A stretch of DNA of 64,000 nt from contig NZ_SDQD01000002.1 in the NCBI RefSeq assembly GCF_004153685.1, positions 620,001 through 684,000 on the forward strand, read 5' to 3'. Positions 9,755-18,365 of the stretch are shown piece after piece. The notes under the pieces were generated by a model that worked only from the letters and a program-made list of their open reading frames with translations, was not told the DNA's origin and did not search any database. Position numbers and translations under genes: made by a program. The first letter of the stretch is position 1; the number at the start of each line of letters is the position of its first letter. The DNA is from Pollutimonas harenae. GTDB lineage: Bacteria > Pseudomonadota > Gammaproteobacteria > Burkholderiales > Burkholderiaceae_B.

Positions 9755-11860
9755 ATGCACTCTACTTCATCATCCGGGCCCACTGCTTTGTGGCCTGATT
9801 CGGTTCCGCCTATTCCGCCACGTGAAGACCACAAAATCCATCAGTTGGGACGTGAACGTGTCGATCACTATGCGTGGATGAAATTTATTCCTTCATCCTG
9901 TTCGCGCACGCTGGATGGGTTGCCTGAGCGGTTGCGTCAACACCTGGACGCCGAGATGGAGTATGCACGGGATGTCCTGCACCCATTGGCGGCGGATGCC
10001 AAGTATTTTTATGAGCAGATGGTGCAGCGAGCTTCAGGGTCCAATGATGCCTTACCGGCATCGGCCCAAAGATGGCGCTATGATTGCACGGTGCCTGACG
10101 GCCATGCGCATAGAGTCTTTTCCCGCATAAGGCCGGACGGAGTTACGCAGGAATTATTCGACGAAGCCGAGCGTGCCCGTGGCTATGCCTACTATCGCGC
10201 CACAGATCACCAACCCAGTCCAGATGATCGCTACTTTGTCTGGGCGGAAGATGTCAGCGGGGATGATCGTCACCGTATTTGTGTACTCGACACGGATAGT
10301 GGCCTGATCAGCACAGTGGTGCAAGCCGACGCCTTTGGCTATGGTGGATTCACGCTTTGTCCCTCGTCGCGTCATCTGTTCTGGATCTGGCGTGACGCAT
10401 GCAATCGGCCCACGCGCTTGTATCGCTCGCCGGTTGAAGGAGGCGAAGCAGTGCTGGTCTACGAGGAGCATGATCCTGCCATTTTCATGCAGATTGCCCG
10501 AACGGCCGGCAATGGCTTTGTTGCGCTGACACTTGCCGGCCCTGACATGAGCGAGGTCTATTTGATTGCTGCCGGGTCCGAGACTGTCGCGCCGCGACTT
10601 GTGCGGCTACGTCAGCGCGGCATTCGCTACGAAATCAACGAATGGAATAATACGCTATTGATGTTGACCAATGCAGACGGTTCTGTGGACCGCAAACTGG
10701 TCGAAATCGACGCCGTCAATTTTGACGTGTGCCGGGAATGGGTGCCGCATCGTGCAGGCACTTCCATCATTTCCATCCATCCTTTTGCCTATGCATTGCT
10801 GCGTCTTGAACGCGTAAACAGCTTGCGTCGTCTGGTATTGATGCGGGCTGATGGAACAGAGGTCGTTGTTGATTTCGATGAGCCTGCTTACACCATCGAG
10901 CTTGCACCGTCACAATCGTACGATGCCAGGCAAGTGCGTATTGTGCATCAGACGTTGAACAGCCCGCCGCGTTGGCTGGATATTGACCTTGCCGATGGGC
11001 AGTGCAGGGTAGTGGGGCAGACGCACTTGAGCGGTTTTGATCCCAGTGCCTACCGGCTGGAACGGTTATATGCCCGGGCAAGTGACGGGGCCAGCATCCC
11101 CATCACCATCCTGTCTCCTGCCGACGCGCCGGAGGATAAGCCGCTGCCTCTGTTGCTTACGGGTTACGGGGCCTACGGCATATCGTACGAACCGCGCTTT
11201 TCCCTGCCAGCAACGGTATTGGTGGCTAACGGGTTTCGCTATGCCATTGCTCATGTACGGGGAGGTTCGGAAAAGGGCTGGCGCTGGTACCAGGACGGTT
11301 GCCGCGAGAAAAAACGCAATTCAATGACAGATTTCATTGCTTGTGCCCAGCATTTGCAGAACATAGGTTATACGGCGCCGGGCAAGATCGTGGCGCACGG
11401 TGTTTCGGCGGGTGGCTTGCTGGTTTGCGGTGCCATGAATATTGATCCGCAGCAGTGGGCGGGTGTTATTGCCCAGGTGCCGTTTGTTGACATGCTCAAT
11501 ACCATGAGTAATGCCGATCATCCGCTAGTGCCGCTGTTGCGGCCGGATTGGGGTGATCCTATCTCCGACCCCCAGGCCTATGACTATATTGCGGGTATCT
11601 CGCCCTACGAGAATATAAAGCAGGCTGCCTATCCGCCTGTACTGTGCACAGCGGGTCTGAAGGATGACCGCGTCCCTTACTGGGAGCCGGCAAAGCTTGT
11701 AGCGAGCTTACGCCATCATTCCACCAGCCATTATCCAGCCGTGCTGCGCTTGAATCCCGACAGTGGTCATCAGGAAAGTGATGATCAATATGCCGAGTTT
11801 GCCCAGGCAGCATTATTGTGGGCTTTTGCCAGGCATTGTGTATCCGCGAACGAAGCCTGA
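9755..11860 (+). CDS. S9A-family serine peptidase (prolyl oligopeptidase/oligopeptidase B type)
   Basis: 701 residues: an N-terminal beta-propeller region (about 70-400) then an alpha/beta-hydrolase domain. The catalytic triad is intact: Ser551 in GVSAGG, Asp637 in LKDDRVPY, His672 in SGHQESD. The N-terminal PPIPPREDHKI...DHYAWMK pattern is the usual start of S9A peptidases. No signal peptide is visible, so it is likely cytoplasmic. It hydrolyses short peptides; substrate preference (Pro versus Arg/Lys) cannot be read here. It lies between the ferric reductase and the siderophore MFS/receptor genes, so action on an imported peptide siderophore is an untested possibility. The ribosome site before 9755 is poor. 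Confidence 0.9.
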   Translation: MHSTSSSGPTALWPDSVPPIPPREDHKIHQLGRERVDHYAWMKFIPSSCSRTLDGLPERLRQHLDAEMEYARDVLHPLAADAKYFYEQMVQRASGSNDALPASAQRWRYDCTVPDGHAHRVFSRIRPDGVTQELFDEAERARGYAYYRATDHQPSPDDRYFVWAEDVSGDDRHRICVLDTDSGLISTVVQADAFGYGGFTLCPSSRHLFWIWRDACNRPTRLYRSPVEGGEAVLVYEEHDPAIFMQIARTAGNGFVALTLAGPDMSEVYLIAAGSETVAPRLVRLRQRGIRYEINEWNNTLLMLTNADGSVDRKLVEIDAVNFDVCREWVPHRAGTSIISIHPFAYALLRLERVNSLRRLVLMRADGTEVVVDFDEPAYTIELAPSQSYDARQVRIVHQTLNSPPRWLDIDLADGQCRVVGQTHLSGFDPSAYRLERLYARASDGASIPITILSPADAPEDKPLPLLLTGYGAYGISYEPRFSLPATVLVANGFRYAIAHVRGGSEKGWRWYQDGCREKKRNSMTDFIACAQHLQNIGYTAPGKIVAHGVSAGGLLVCGAMNIDPQQWAGVIAQVPFVDMLNTMSNADHPLVPLLRPDWGDPISDPQAYDYIAGISPYENIKQAAYPPVLCTAGLKDDRVPYWEPAKLVASLRHHSTSHYPAVLRLNPDSGHQESDDQYAEFAQAALLWAFARHCVSANEA

Positions 11861-11871
11861 GTAGGTCAGGC
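11855..11871. terminator. short hairpin between convergent genes
   Basis: GCCTGA at 11855-11860 and TCAGGC at 11866-11871 form a perfect 6-base stem around a 5-base loop. It overlaps the peptidase stop and lies just ahead of the end of the convergent MFS gene. It has no T-run, so termination here would have to be weak or Rho-assisted. Confidence 0.3.
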
Positions 11872-11873
11872 GC

Positions 11874-13148
11874 CTAGGCTGTTGACGTATTTTGCTCCTG
11901 GCGAGTGTGCAAGAATGATCGCAAGGCGCAGAACGCCGATACGATCAGCGTCGGAACGGCAACGGCGACAATTGCATTCAGTAAATGTCCATCGAATACC
12001 CACTCTGAAAATATGCCTGCCAGCAAAGGCCCGGCAGCGCCGAATACCGATACCACAAAGCTCCATATTGCAAAGCTGCGTGCTCTCAGGGAGGCAGGCG
12101 TAAGATCCTGCAGCATGGTCGGAACCAGCGCATTGGCCGTACTGGTCACGAATAGCACCACCCCCACGACGACGACAGCATGGTCAAGGGTTTCTGCTGT
12201 AGCGAGTAGCAGCGCTACGGGCGCCGCAATCAGAATGCAGGCACCCATGAGCATCGGGCGTACGGCCAGGCCAAAACGCCGCGCCAGCAGACGGTCAAGC
12301 AAGCCTGCAACCGGCAGGCATCCTACCGCAGACATCAATATGATGAACCCCATCGCCTGGCCGATATCGCCCGGAATGGCATTGAACTTACGTTCCAGGG
12401 CCAGGGCGATCAACTGGTTGATGGCCTGTACGGCAACCACCAGAAATCCGGCAATGCCGACAAAAAGGCCGATGGCTTGCCAGCGCTGCTGAAGAAAAGA
12501 CCTTAATGAGCCATCAACCGTCCGTGTCGTGGCGTCCATATGTCTGGGGGGATTTACGGTTAGCGTGCAGAGCAGCAGCAATGGCAGGCCGGCACAAGAG
12601 AGCAGCAGGAATGCCCTGCGCCAAGGCTCGATGGACCATGGAATCAGTTCGGCAGTGGAAAGCAGCGAGCCGGCAAAGAAAAAGCCACCACTGGCGCCGG
12701 CCGCCATCAATGCCGCAAAACTGAGGTTGGCGATGACGCGGTGACGCTCCGGCGCCAGGTCAGGAATCATCGAGTACACCAGAGGCACCATCGCAAACTC
12801 GGTAATGCCGGCTGCTGAGCGGCCAATGAAGAACAAGGGGAAATTGGGTGCGATCGCGCTCAAGACCATCATGGCGGTCGATGCCACAATCAGGCATAGC
12901 AATACGCCCTTGCGGGAGTAGCGGTCAGCAAATCGTGCTAGCGGTATGGCCAGCGCGCTGCCCACCAGAACGCCGGCCAGTCCCTGTAATGCACCCAGGG
13001 TGGCATCGCTGACTTCAAAGGTCTTCTGGATGGCAGAAAGCGATATGGCCTGTAGACCCATATCGCTCATTTGAACGCCGGCGACGATGCCCAGAAAGGC
13101 CACGGTAAAGAGGCCCTGAAGCGTCCATTTTTCGGGTGTTGCTACCAC
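11874..13148 (-). CDS. MFS transporter, possible siderophore carrier
   Basis: About 424 residues from the GTG at 13148, with about 12 hydrophobic segments. The major facilitator loop-2/3 signature ARFADRYSRKGVLL lies near residue 72. The GTG overlaps the end of the upstream receptor gene by 7 bases, which argues for translational coupling. A TTG at 13196 in the same frame would give a 55-base overlap and a charged N-terminus, so I rejected it. Some single-component MFS permeases (FptX/RhtX type) import siderophores across the inner membrane and others export them. The operon with a TonB receptor suggests one of these roles, but direction of transport cannot be read from the sequence. Confidence 0.82.
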   Translation of the reverse strand: MVATPEKWTLQGLFTVAFLGIVAGVQMSDMGLQAISLSAIQKTFEVSDATLGALQGLAGVLVGSALAIPLARFADRYSRKGVLLCLIVASTAMMVLSAIAPNFPLFFIGRSAAGITEFAMVPLVYSMIPDLAPERHRVIANLSFAALMAAGASGGFFFAGSLLSTAELIPWSIEPWRRAFLLLSCAGLPLLLLCTLTVNPPRHMDATTRTVDGSLRSFLQQRWQAIGLFVGIAGFLVVAVQAINQLIALALERKFNAIPGDIGQAMGFIILMSAVGCLPVAGLLDRLLARRFGLAVRPMLMGACILIAAPVALLLATAETLDHAVVVVGVVLFVTSTANALVPTMLQDLTPASLRARSFAIWSFVVSVFGAAGPLLAGIFSEWVFDGHLLNAIVAVAVPTLIVSAFCALRSFLHTRQEQNTSTA

Positions 13149-15214
13149 TGGTATTGAAGCTGTAGATCGACCGTTCGACCGCCACCGTAATAGCAATAAA
13201 AGTCACAACCCGAGACGTAGGTCTTGTCGGTGAGGTTGCGGGCATTGAGCTGCAAAGTCCAATTCTCCTGGAACTGATACTGCATCATCAAGTCCACCAG
13301 GGTAAAACTGGGAATAGTCTCGCCAGGATAATAGCGCTCATCTTCGGTTGAGCTGTTGTAGCGCACGCCGGCGGCCACGGTCAGTGGGTTGCTGTTGGCC
13401 AGCATGAACCGATGGCTGACCCACAGACTGGCCTGGTGATTGGGGATCAGGGGTGTGCGGATGGTCTGGCTGTCGCTGATGTCCTGGCGGGAATGATTGT
13501 GGGTGTATGCGAGCTTGACCGCTGTATTAGGCGTGATATTGAAGTCGCCCTGCAATTCGAAACCCTTGTTGGTGCGCTTGCCGCTCTGCGTCTGAATGTT
13601 GGTCGAGTCAGCAATCAGTGCGTTCTTTTCTTCGATGTCGAAGTAAGCAAGGGTGATCGTGCCATCCAGCCAGGTAGGCTCCAGCTTGATGCCTACTTCT
13701 GTTTGCTTCGCTTCATAAGGGCGGTAGCTATTGCCATAGCCGTCGACACCGGCGACCGGTTTGAACGACTCTGAGTAGCCGATGTAGGGAGATATGCCAT
13801 AGTCGCTGATGTACATGGCACCGACGTTGATGCTGTTGTGGCTGACGTCGTAGCTGGTATCGCCTCCATTTATGTGGCCGCTGCTTTCGGCCCGGTCATG
13901 GCGTATGCCGGCATTGAAGTTCCAATGGTCGCCTACACGCAACTGAGCTGAGGCATACATGCCCAACTGTTTGGTATCGAGGTCGTAAGGTGTGCCTTCT
14001 GCCGTGAATGGTGCGCCGTAGACGGGTTCGAACATATCGAGGTTAGGCACCAAGCCGAAGCCATTGTTCAGACCGGAGGTGTCTGATTTGAGATAGTCGA
14101 CGCCAAAGGTGGGCAACAGCTCTACGTTATCGCTCAGGCGCAGCTTGCCGCTCATGCGGTTGTCAAAATAGTGATTTCGGGTGTTGCCGTCGGTGAGGGT
14201 ATAGCCGCGAAGAAGCTGGCGATCGCCATCCGAGCCATAGGCGAATACGTTGTGCTGGTCGAGATCCAGGTGCGTGAACTTGTAGTTTTGGGTGAAGGTC
14301 CACTCAGGCGAAAACTCGTGGCTGAACAGCCAGCCCGCGCTAATCTGAGTACGCTTGAGTTGGTCGAAGCCGGGCTCGCCTGCGTTCAGGTTTCGATCAA
14401 TCAAGCCGTAAGGTGTATCGATAATGGTGCCGTAGGCAGGTAGAAAACCATTGGTTGGTGTGCCGTCTTCATGCTGGATGCTGGTCAGCAGCGTCAGCGA
14501 GGTGCGTGGCGTGAACTCAAAGGTGAAGCTGGGAGCCAGGTAATAGCTCTTCATGTTGGTATCATCTTGCATCCCATCTTCACGGCGGGCTTGTGCCACG
14601 ATGCGGTAATAGGCTGTGCCGGCCTCATTGGCTATGCCGTTGTAGTCTATGCCCAGGCCCAAACGATCAGGATGGCCGACTTCCGCCTGCATCAGCAGAG
14701 CTTCTTCCTTTTTGGGTCGTTTGGTAACCAGGTTGACGACGCCACCTGCCTCAGAGGCGCCAAATATCAGAGAATTGGGCCCTTTGAGGACTTCCACGGA
14801 CTCAACTCCGAAAAGCTCAGGCTTCCAGACAAAGTATCCGTTCGGTGTGGTGGGAGTGCCGTCCAGTGATATGGATGCATCAAAACCACGAATCTTGAAC
14901 CACTCCACTTTATTGTCGGCGCCAAATGGTTCACTGAGCACCCCCGCCTGGTAATGCAAGGCCTGGTCCAGTTTACGGGCTCCTTGTTCATCGATATCGT
15001 TGCGGTTCAGTACAAAGCTGGAGTTCGGTGCGAAGAAATCCAGGCTCTGCAAATCGTTCACAGTGCCCACAACGGTTACAGTGTCGAGAGTCTCGATGGA
15101 GGAGGTTGCTCGGGGCGTTGACGCGGTATCGGATTCTTGGGCGCGCGTGGGTGCTGCCATGGTCATTCCGCTTGTTATTGCCAGAATTGCCCATGCAAGG
15201 GGTGAACGAATCAT
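13142..15214 (-). CDS. TonB-dependent siderophore receptor (first copy)
   Basis: 690 residues from ATG 15214, chosen because AAGAAGG lies about 11 bases upstream and the product then begins with a signal peptide (MIRSPLAWAILAITSGMTMA, cleaved near AAPTRAQ). After a TonB-box-like TLDTVTVVG come the plug domain (LNRNDIDEQGARKLDQAL, then SLIFGASEAGGVVNLVTKRP) and a beta-barrel. The barrel ends in an aromatic C-terminus (QYQW) after a YCYYGGGRTV motif. It would bind a ferric siderophore at the cell surface and import it using TonB energy. The MFS gene follows with a 7-base overlap. The second receptor upstream shares the C-terminal Cys-YCYYG-RSV pattern. Confidence 0.93.
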   Translation of the reverse strand: MIRSPLAWAILAITSGMTMAAPTRAQESDTASTPRATSSIETLDTVTVVGTVNDLQSLDFFAPNSSFVLNRNDIDEQGARKLDQALHYQAGVLSEPFGADNKVEWFKIRGFDASISLDGTPTTPNGYFVWKPELFGVESVEVLKGPNSLIFGASEAGGVVNLVTKRPKKEEALLMQAEVGHPDRLGLGIDYNGIANEAGTAYYRIVAQARREDGMQDDTNMKSYYLAPSFTFEFTPRTSLTLLTSIQHEDGTPTNGFLPAYGTIIDTPYGLIDRNLNAGEPGFDQLKRTQISAGWLFSHEFSPEWTFTQNYKFTHLDLDQHNVFAYGSDGDRQLLRGYTLTDGNTRNHYFDNRMSGKLRLSDNVELLPTFGVDYLKSDTSGLNNGFGLVPNLDMFEPVYGAPFTAEGTPYDLDTKQLGMYASAQLRVGDHWNFNAGIRHDRAESSGHINGGDTSYDVSHNSINVGAMYISDYGISPYIGYSESFKPVAGVDGYGNSYRPYEAKQTEVGIKLEPTWLDGTITLAYFDIEEKNALIADSTNIQTQSGKRTNKGFELQGDFNITPNTAVKLAYTHNHSRQDISDSQTIRTPLIPNHQASLWVSHRFMLANSNPLTVAAGVRYNSSTEDERYYPGETIPSFTLVDLMMQYQFQENWTLQLNARNLTDKTYVSGCDFYCYYGGGRTVDLQLQYQW

Positions 15215-15330
15215 TTTTGCTTGCCTTCTTTTTTGTGTTTGCTTGGAGGAAGGTTGATGATCACAAGCCTTGCCGAAGGCGCAAGCGTTCAGACATCTCC
15301 AAACCATGTATAGCGAATTATTTTAAATTG

Positions 15331-15349
15331 ATTGAGAACGATTCTCGAT
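15331..15349 (-). promoter_or_regulatory. Fur-box-like operator upstream of receptor 1
   Basis: A 13-base core at 15334-15346 has GAGAA/TTCTC arms around three bases, matching the Fur-box pattern of inverted AT-rich repeats. It lies about 120 bases upstream of the receptor start in an AT-rich intergenic stretch (15215-15477) that holds no other gene. Iron-repressed expression is inferred from site and gene type. Confidence 0.6.
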
Positions 15350-15477
15350 TCTATTGCAATTGCTTTTTACACACAATTTATTTCGCGTATTGTTTATGGC
15401 AGGGCAGGCCAGAGTAATGATGGATTTGATACTTATTGTCTCGGGCCTGCCGCACCGTTTCGCTGAATACCAGCAGG

Positions 15478-17670
15478 CTACCAGTTGTAGCTGAGGGTCG
15501 CCATTACGCTGCGTTCCGCGCCGTAATAGCAGTAAAGCAGACTGACGCACGAAGCCACATACTCCTTGTCGAAGACATTGTGTGCGTTGACTTGCAGCGT
15601 AGCACCCTCCAAGGTGGGGCTGTAATGACCCAGATCCATTTTCATACCCAGGTCGACCAGCGTGTAGGAAGGCACCTTGAGCGTGTTTTCCTTGTCTGCC
15701 CAGCTGGTGCCTACGTATCGGACACCACCATTAACCGACAAGCCCGGTGTTACCTGATAAGCAGCCCACAAAGAAGCCATGTGGCGTGGCGCCTGATAAG
15801 GTGTCTTTCCTTCATAGTCAGTGTCGCGGGTGTATTCGATGTCAGTCAGTGTGTAGCTGGCGTGTAGAGTCAAGTCTTTGTTGACTGCAGTCATGGCTTC
15901 CAGCTCAAGGCCGCGTGAACGAATAGCTCCAGAAGCTTCATGATAGGACTGTCCGATGGCTCGCGTCGCGACATCGTCCTGCGTCAGGTCGAAGAGTGAG
16001 GCGGAGTACATGGCGTCGCTGTTTGCCGGCTCATAGCGCAAGCCCACTTCGTACTGTCGGCTGGTGGTGGGGGGTAACAAATTGCCTTGCTGGTCGCTGT
16101 ACGCGTTGGGGTTGAAGGACTCGCTGTAGCTCGCATACGGTGACAGACCGTTGTCGAACAGATAGACAATGCCCGCACGCATACTGAAATGCGAGCCATC
16201 CCATTCCGATGTTGTACCGTAGCTGGAGTTGCTGACGTCGGCTTGATCCCAGCGGCCACTGAGCAGGAAACGCCAGTTTTCGTAGGAGATCTGGTCCTGA
16301 ACATATATCCCTTGCTGGCGCAAAGTACGGTCGACGTCAGTCTGGTAGTTGGGTGCAAGGAAGGTGGCATTGCCATACACCGGCGCATAGACATCCAGAT
16401 TGGATACCGGCATGTAGTCCCAGGTGCCCGTTACATGACGGCGCTGGTAGTCGGCGCCGATCAGCAGAGTGTGGCTCAATGCCCCTGTATCGAATTGCCC
16501 TTGCAGCACGTTGTCGATGGCGAAGCTACGCGATGATTCATCTGCCCCTGAATAGGCCCGGCTCAGTTCGCGCTGGTTGGCCCAACCCGTCTGATAGACC
16601 TGCTGCAGCTCAAGGTTTGATTGGGTATAACGCGCGTTCTGCCGCACGATCCAGCGATCATTGAAGGCATGTTCCAGTAGGTAGCCCAGCATGTTCTGTT
16701 CACGCTTGAAGCGATCGTATGTAGTGTCTCCGTCAAAAAAATGGCGCGATAGCTTGTTGCCATCATGGTCCGTCGTAATACTGGCATCGGCGGGAATGCC
16801 GCTGTGATAACCGCCATTAGGATCGCGCTGAAAGTATCCCTGCAGCAGCAGGCTGGTTTTATCACTTAGATTCAATTGCAGCGAAGGCATGATGGCGTAT
16901 CGCGACTCTTTGGCATGATCGAGCTGTGAGTCAAGGCTTCGACCCATGCCCACGACCCGCCATGCAGCCGTGCCTTCGTCGTTTACGGGCCCGGTTAGAT
17001 CGAAGCCGCCTTCCATGCGGTTGTTCGTGCCCAAGCGAAATTCCAGCTTGCGATGCGGCTCGAATAGAGGGCGCTTGCTGGTCAGTCCCACGACACCGCC
17101 AGGGGCCGTTCGGCCGAATAGAACCGACGACGGCCCACGAAAGACGTCGATACGCTCCAGGAAGAAAGGATCAATTTGCATAGAGCTATAGGTACCGGTA
17201 TCGCTGAGCACCTTCAGGCCGTCCAGCACGGTGTTGTCCGTGCTGCCTTCCACAAAGCCGCGTAGGGCAACGTAATCGTAGCGGTTTGTGGCCCCAACAA
17301 GGTTGGTGAACACTCCGGGTGTGTAATTCAGTGCTTCTGACACGCTTTGTGGCTGCTGCTCATCCAGTTGTTTGCGTGTAACGACGGATACTGACTGCGG
17401 TGTTTCGGCAATCAGGGTATCGGTTTTGGTGGACGCGAAGCTGGTACGCGGGATGTTGGACGCAAGCCCACTGGATTGCACTGTAATCGCGTCGAGCAGT
17501 GTAGATACTGTGGGCGTGTTGGTTTTTGGCTCCGCTGAGCCATCCTGTCCCATTGCCGTAAGAGGTAAAGCCACAGATAGCGCGCAAGTAAGCGAGCTTG
17601 CAGTTATCTGGCGCAGCGAGCTGCGGCCACGGGTGGGATGCTTGTGGCAAGAAGGGGAAAGGTGGGTCAT
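15478..17670 (-). CDS. TonB-dependent siderophore receptor (second copy)
   Basis: 730 residues from ATG 17670, chosen for the AAGAGG ribosome site 6 bases upstream; a start at 17745 would put unlikely residues before the signal. The N-terminus is a long signal region ending near LPLTAMGQ. The TonB-dependent plug follows, including SVVTRKQLDEQQPQSVSEAL and SSVLFGRTAPGGVVGLTSKRP. The barrel ends in SYNW after CVSLLYCYYGAERSVMATL. The plug and C-terminal pattern resemble the FoxA/FhuE/FpvA-like siderophore-receptor group. It is probably transcribed separately from receptor 1, which lies 264 bases downstream with its own Fur-like site. Confidence 0.93.
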   Translation of the reverse strand: MTHLSPSCHKHPTRGRSSLRQITASSLTCALSVALPLTAMGQDGSAEPKTNTPTVSTLLDAITVQSSGLASNIPRTSFASTKTDTLIAETPQSVSVVTRKQLDEQQPQSVSEALNYTPGVFTNLVGATNRYDYVALRGFVEGSTDNTVLDGLKVLSDTGTYSSMQIDPFFLERIDVFRGPSSVLFGRTAPGGVVGLTSKRPLFEPHRKLEFRLGTNNRMEGGFDLTGPVNDEGTAAWRVVGMGRSLDSQLDHAKESRYAIMPSLQLNLSDKTSLLLQGYFQRDPNGGYHSGIPADASITTDHDGNKLSRHFFDGDTTYDRFKREQNMLGYLLEHAFNDRWIVRQNARYTQSNLELQQVYQTGWANQRELSRAYSGADESSRSFAIDNVLQGQFDTGALSHTLLIGADYQRRHVTGTWDYMPVSNLDVYAPVYGNATFLAPNYQTDVDRTLRQQGIYVQDQISYENWRFLLSGRWDQADVSNSSYGTTSEWDGSHFSMRAGIVYLFDNGLSPYASYSESFNPNAYSDQQGNLLPPTTSRQYEVGLRYEPANSDAMYSASLFDLTQDDVATRAIGQSYHEASGAIRSRGLELEAMTAVNKDLTLHASYTLTDIEYTRDTDYEGKTPYQAPRHMASLWAAYQVTPGLSVNGGVRYVGTSWADKENTLKVPSYTLVDLGMKMDLGHYSPTLEGATLQVNAHNVFDKEYVASCVSLLYCYYGAERSVMATLSYNW

Positions 17671-17730
17671 CAAAGCCTCTTGGTATGGTGTTTGCACGAT
17701 GGCATAAAAAAAGAAAATAGAATTATAAAT

Positions 17731-17752
17731 AAAAACGATTCGCATTCGTAAT
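17731..17752 (-). promoter_or_regulatory. Fur-box-like operator upstream of receptor 2
   Basis: On the minus strand the stretch contains ACGAATGCGAATCGTT, close in form to Fur boxes of the AATGCGAATCATT type. It lies about 60-80 bases upstream of the receptor start within very AT-rich DNA. It is less symmetrical than the site ahead of receptor 1. The remaining intergenic DNA to 17950 shows no gene. Confidence 0.5.
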
Positions 17753-17952
17753 TATTATAAAAATTTATTGTTATTTCCCTCTTGGAGCAATCCGCTTATA
17801 CGAATACCAATTTCTGTATGGCTGGCCATACCCGACTTCAATGACTTCTCGCCTGCGCGTCTTGGCTTAATGCGATTGGAACGTTGTGATTAACCGAGTT
17901 TGACGAATGTCCTGATCTCCCGAAAATGGGGAAGGGCCGGGTGTTGAGGCGC

Positions 17953-17986
17953 AAAAAAACCCGCAAAGCATTGATTCTTGCGGGTT
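17953..17986 (-). terminator. Rho-independent terminator of tRNA-Val
   Basis: Read on the minus strand, an 8-base stem (17978-17985 with 17959-17966, ACCCGCAA/TTGCGGGT) is followed by a run of seven T. It lies about 47 bases past the tRNA 3' end, as expected for a single tRNA transcript. Confidence 0.85.
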
Positions 17987-18032
17987 ATAGGCAGTAATGG
18001 ACATCTGTGGGATGCCATGGGTAACAAGGTAA

Positions 18033-18109
18033 TGGTAGGCAGTACTGGATTCGAACCAGCGACCTCTACGATGTCAACGTAGCGCTCTAACCAACTGAGC
18101 TAACCGCCT
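18033..18109 (-). tRNA. tRNA-Val (anticodon GAC)
   Basis: 77 bases including an encoded CCA (18033-18035 as TGG on the plus strand). The acceptor stem AGGCGGT/ACTGCCT pairs fully with one G-T wobble. The D-arm has GCTCAGTTGGTTAGAGC, and the anticodon stem CTACG/CGTAG encloses loop TTGACAT. The T-arm has GGTTCGAATCC. The anticodon GAC reads GUC and GUU valine codons. A terminator follows downstream. Confidence 0.97.
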
Positions 18110-18365
18110 AGAAAGAACGAGATTCTAGCGTATTAATAACGAGCTTGTCAAAATCAGATATTCAGTGTGGTTTGGTTGCAGCGATATGGGCGATATGTAT
18201 CAAGGGATTACCCGAAATAACAGGGCGTGATCAACTGGTTTCTGGGTCGGCGTGCTACTGTGATTTGCTTTTTTTCGCTGGCATAAACGAGTCAGAAGCG
18301 TTGGCCGTAGCAAAAAAACTAATCCAAACAATAAGCGCCATGGCAAGGGTAGAGAGGAGACATCA

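Noticed and set aside
13149-13196. TTG start for the MFS gene
   Set aside because: It would overlap the receptor gene by 55 bases and add a charged N-terminus; GTG 13148 with a 7-base overlap is more likely.
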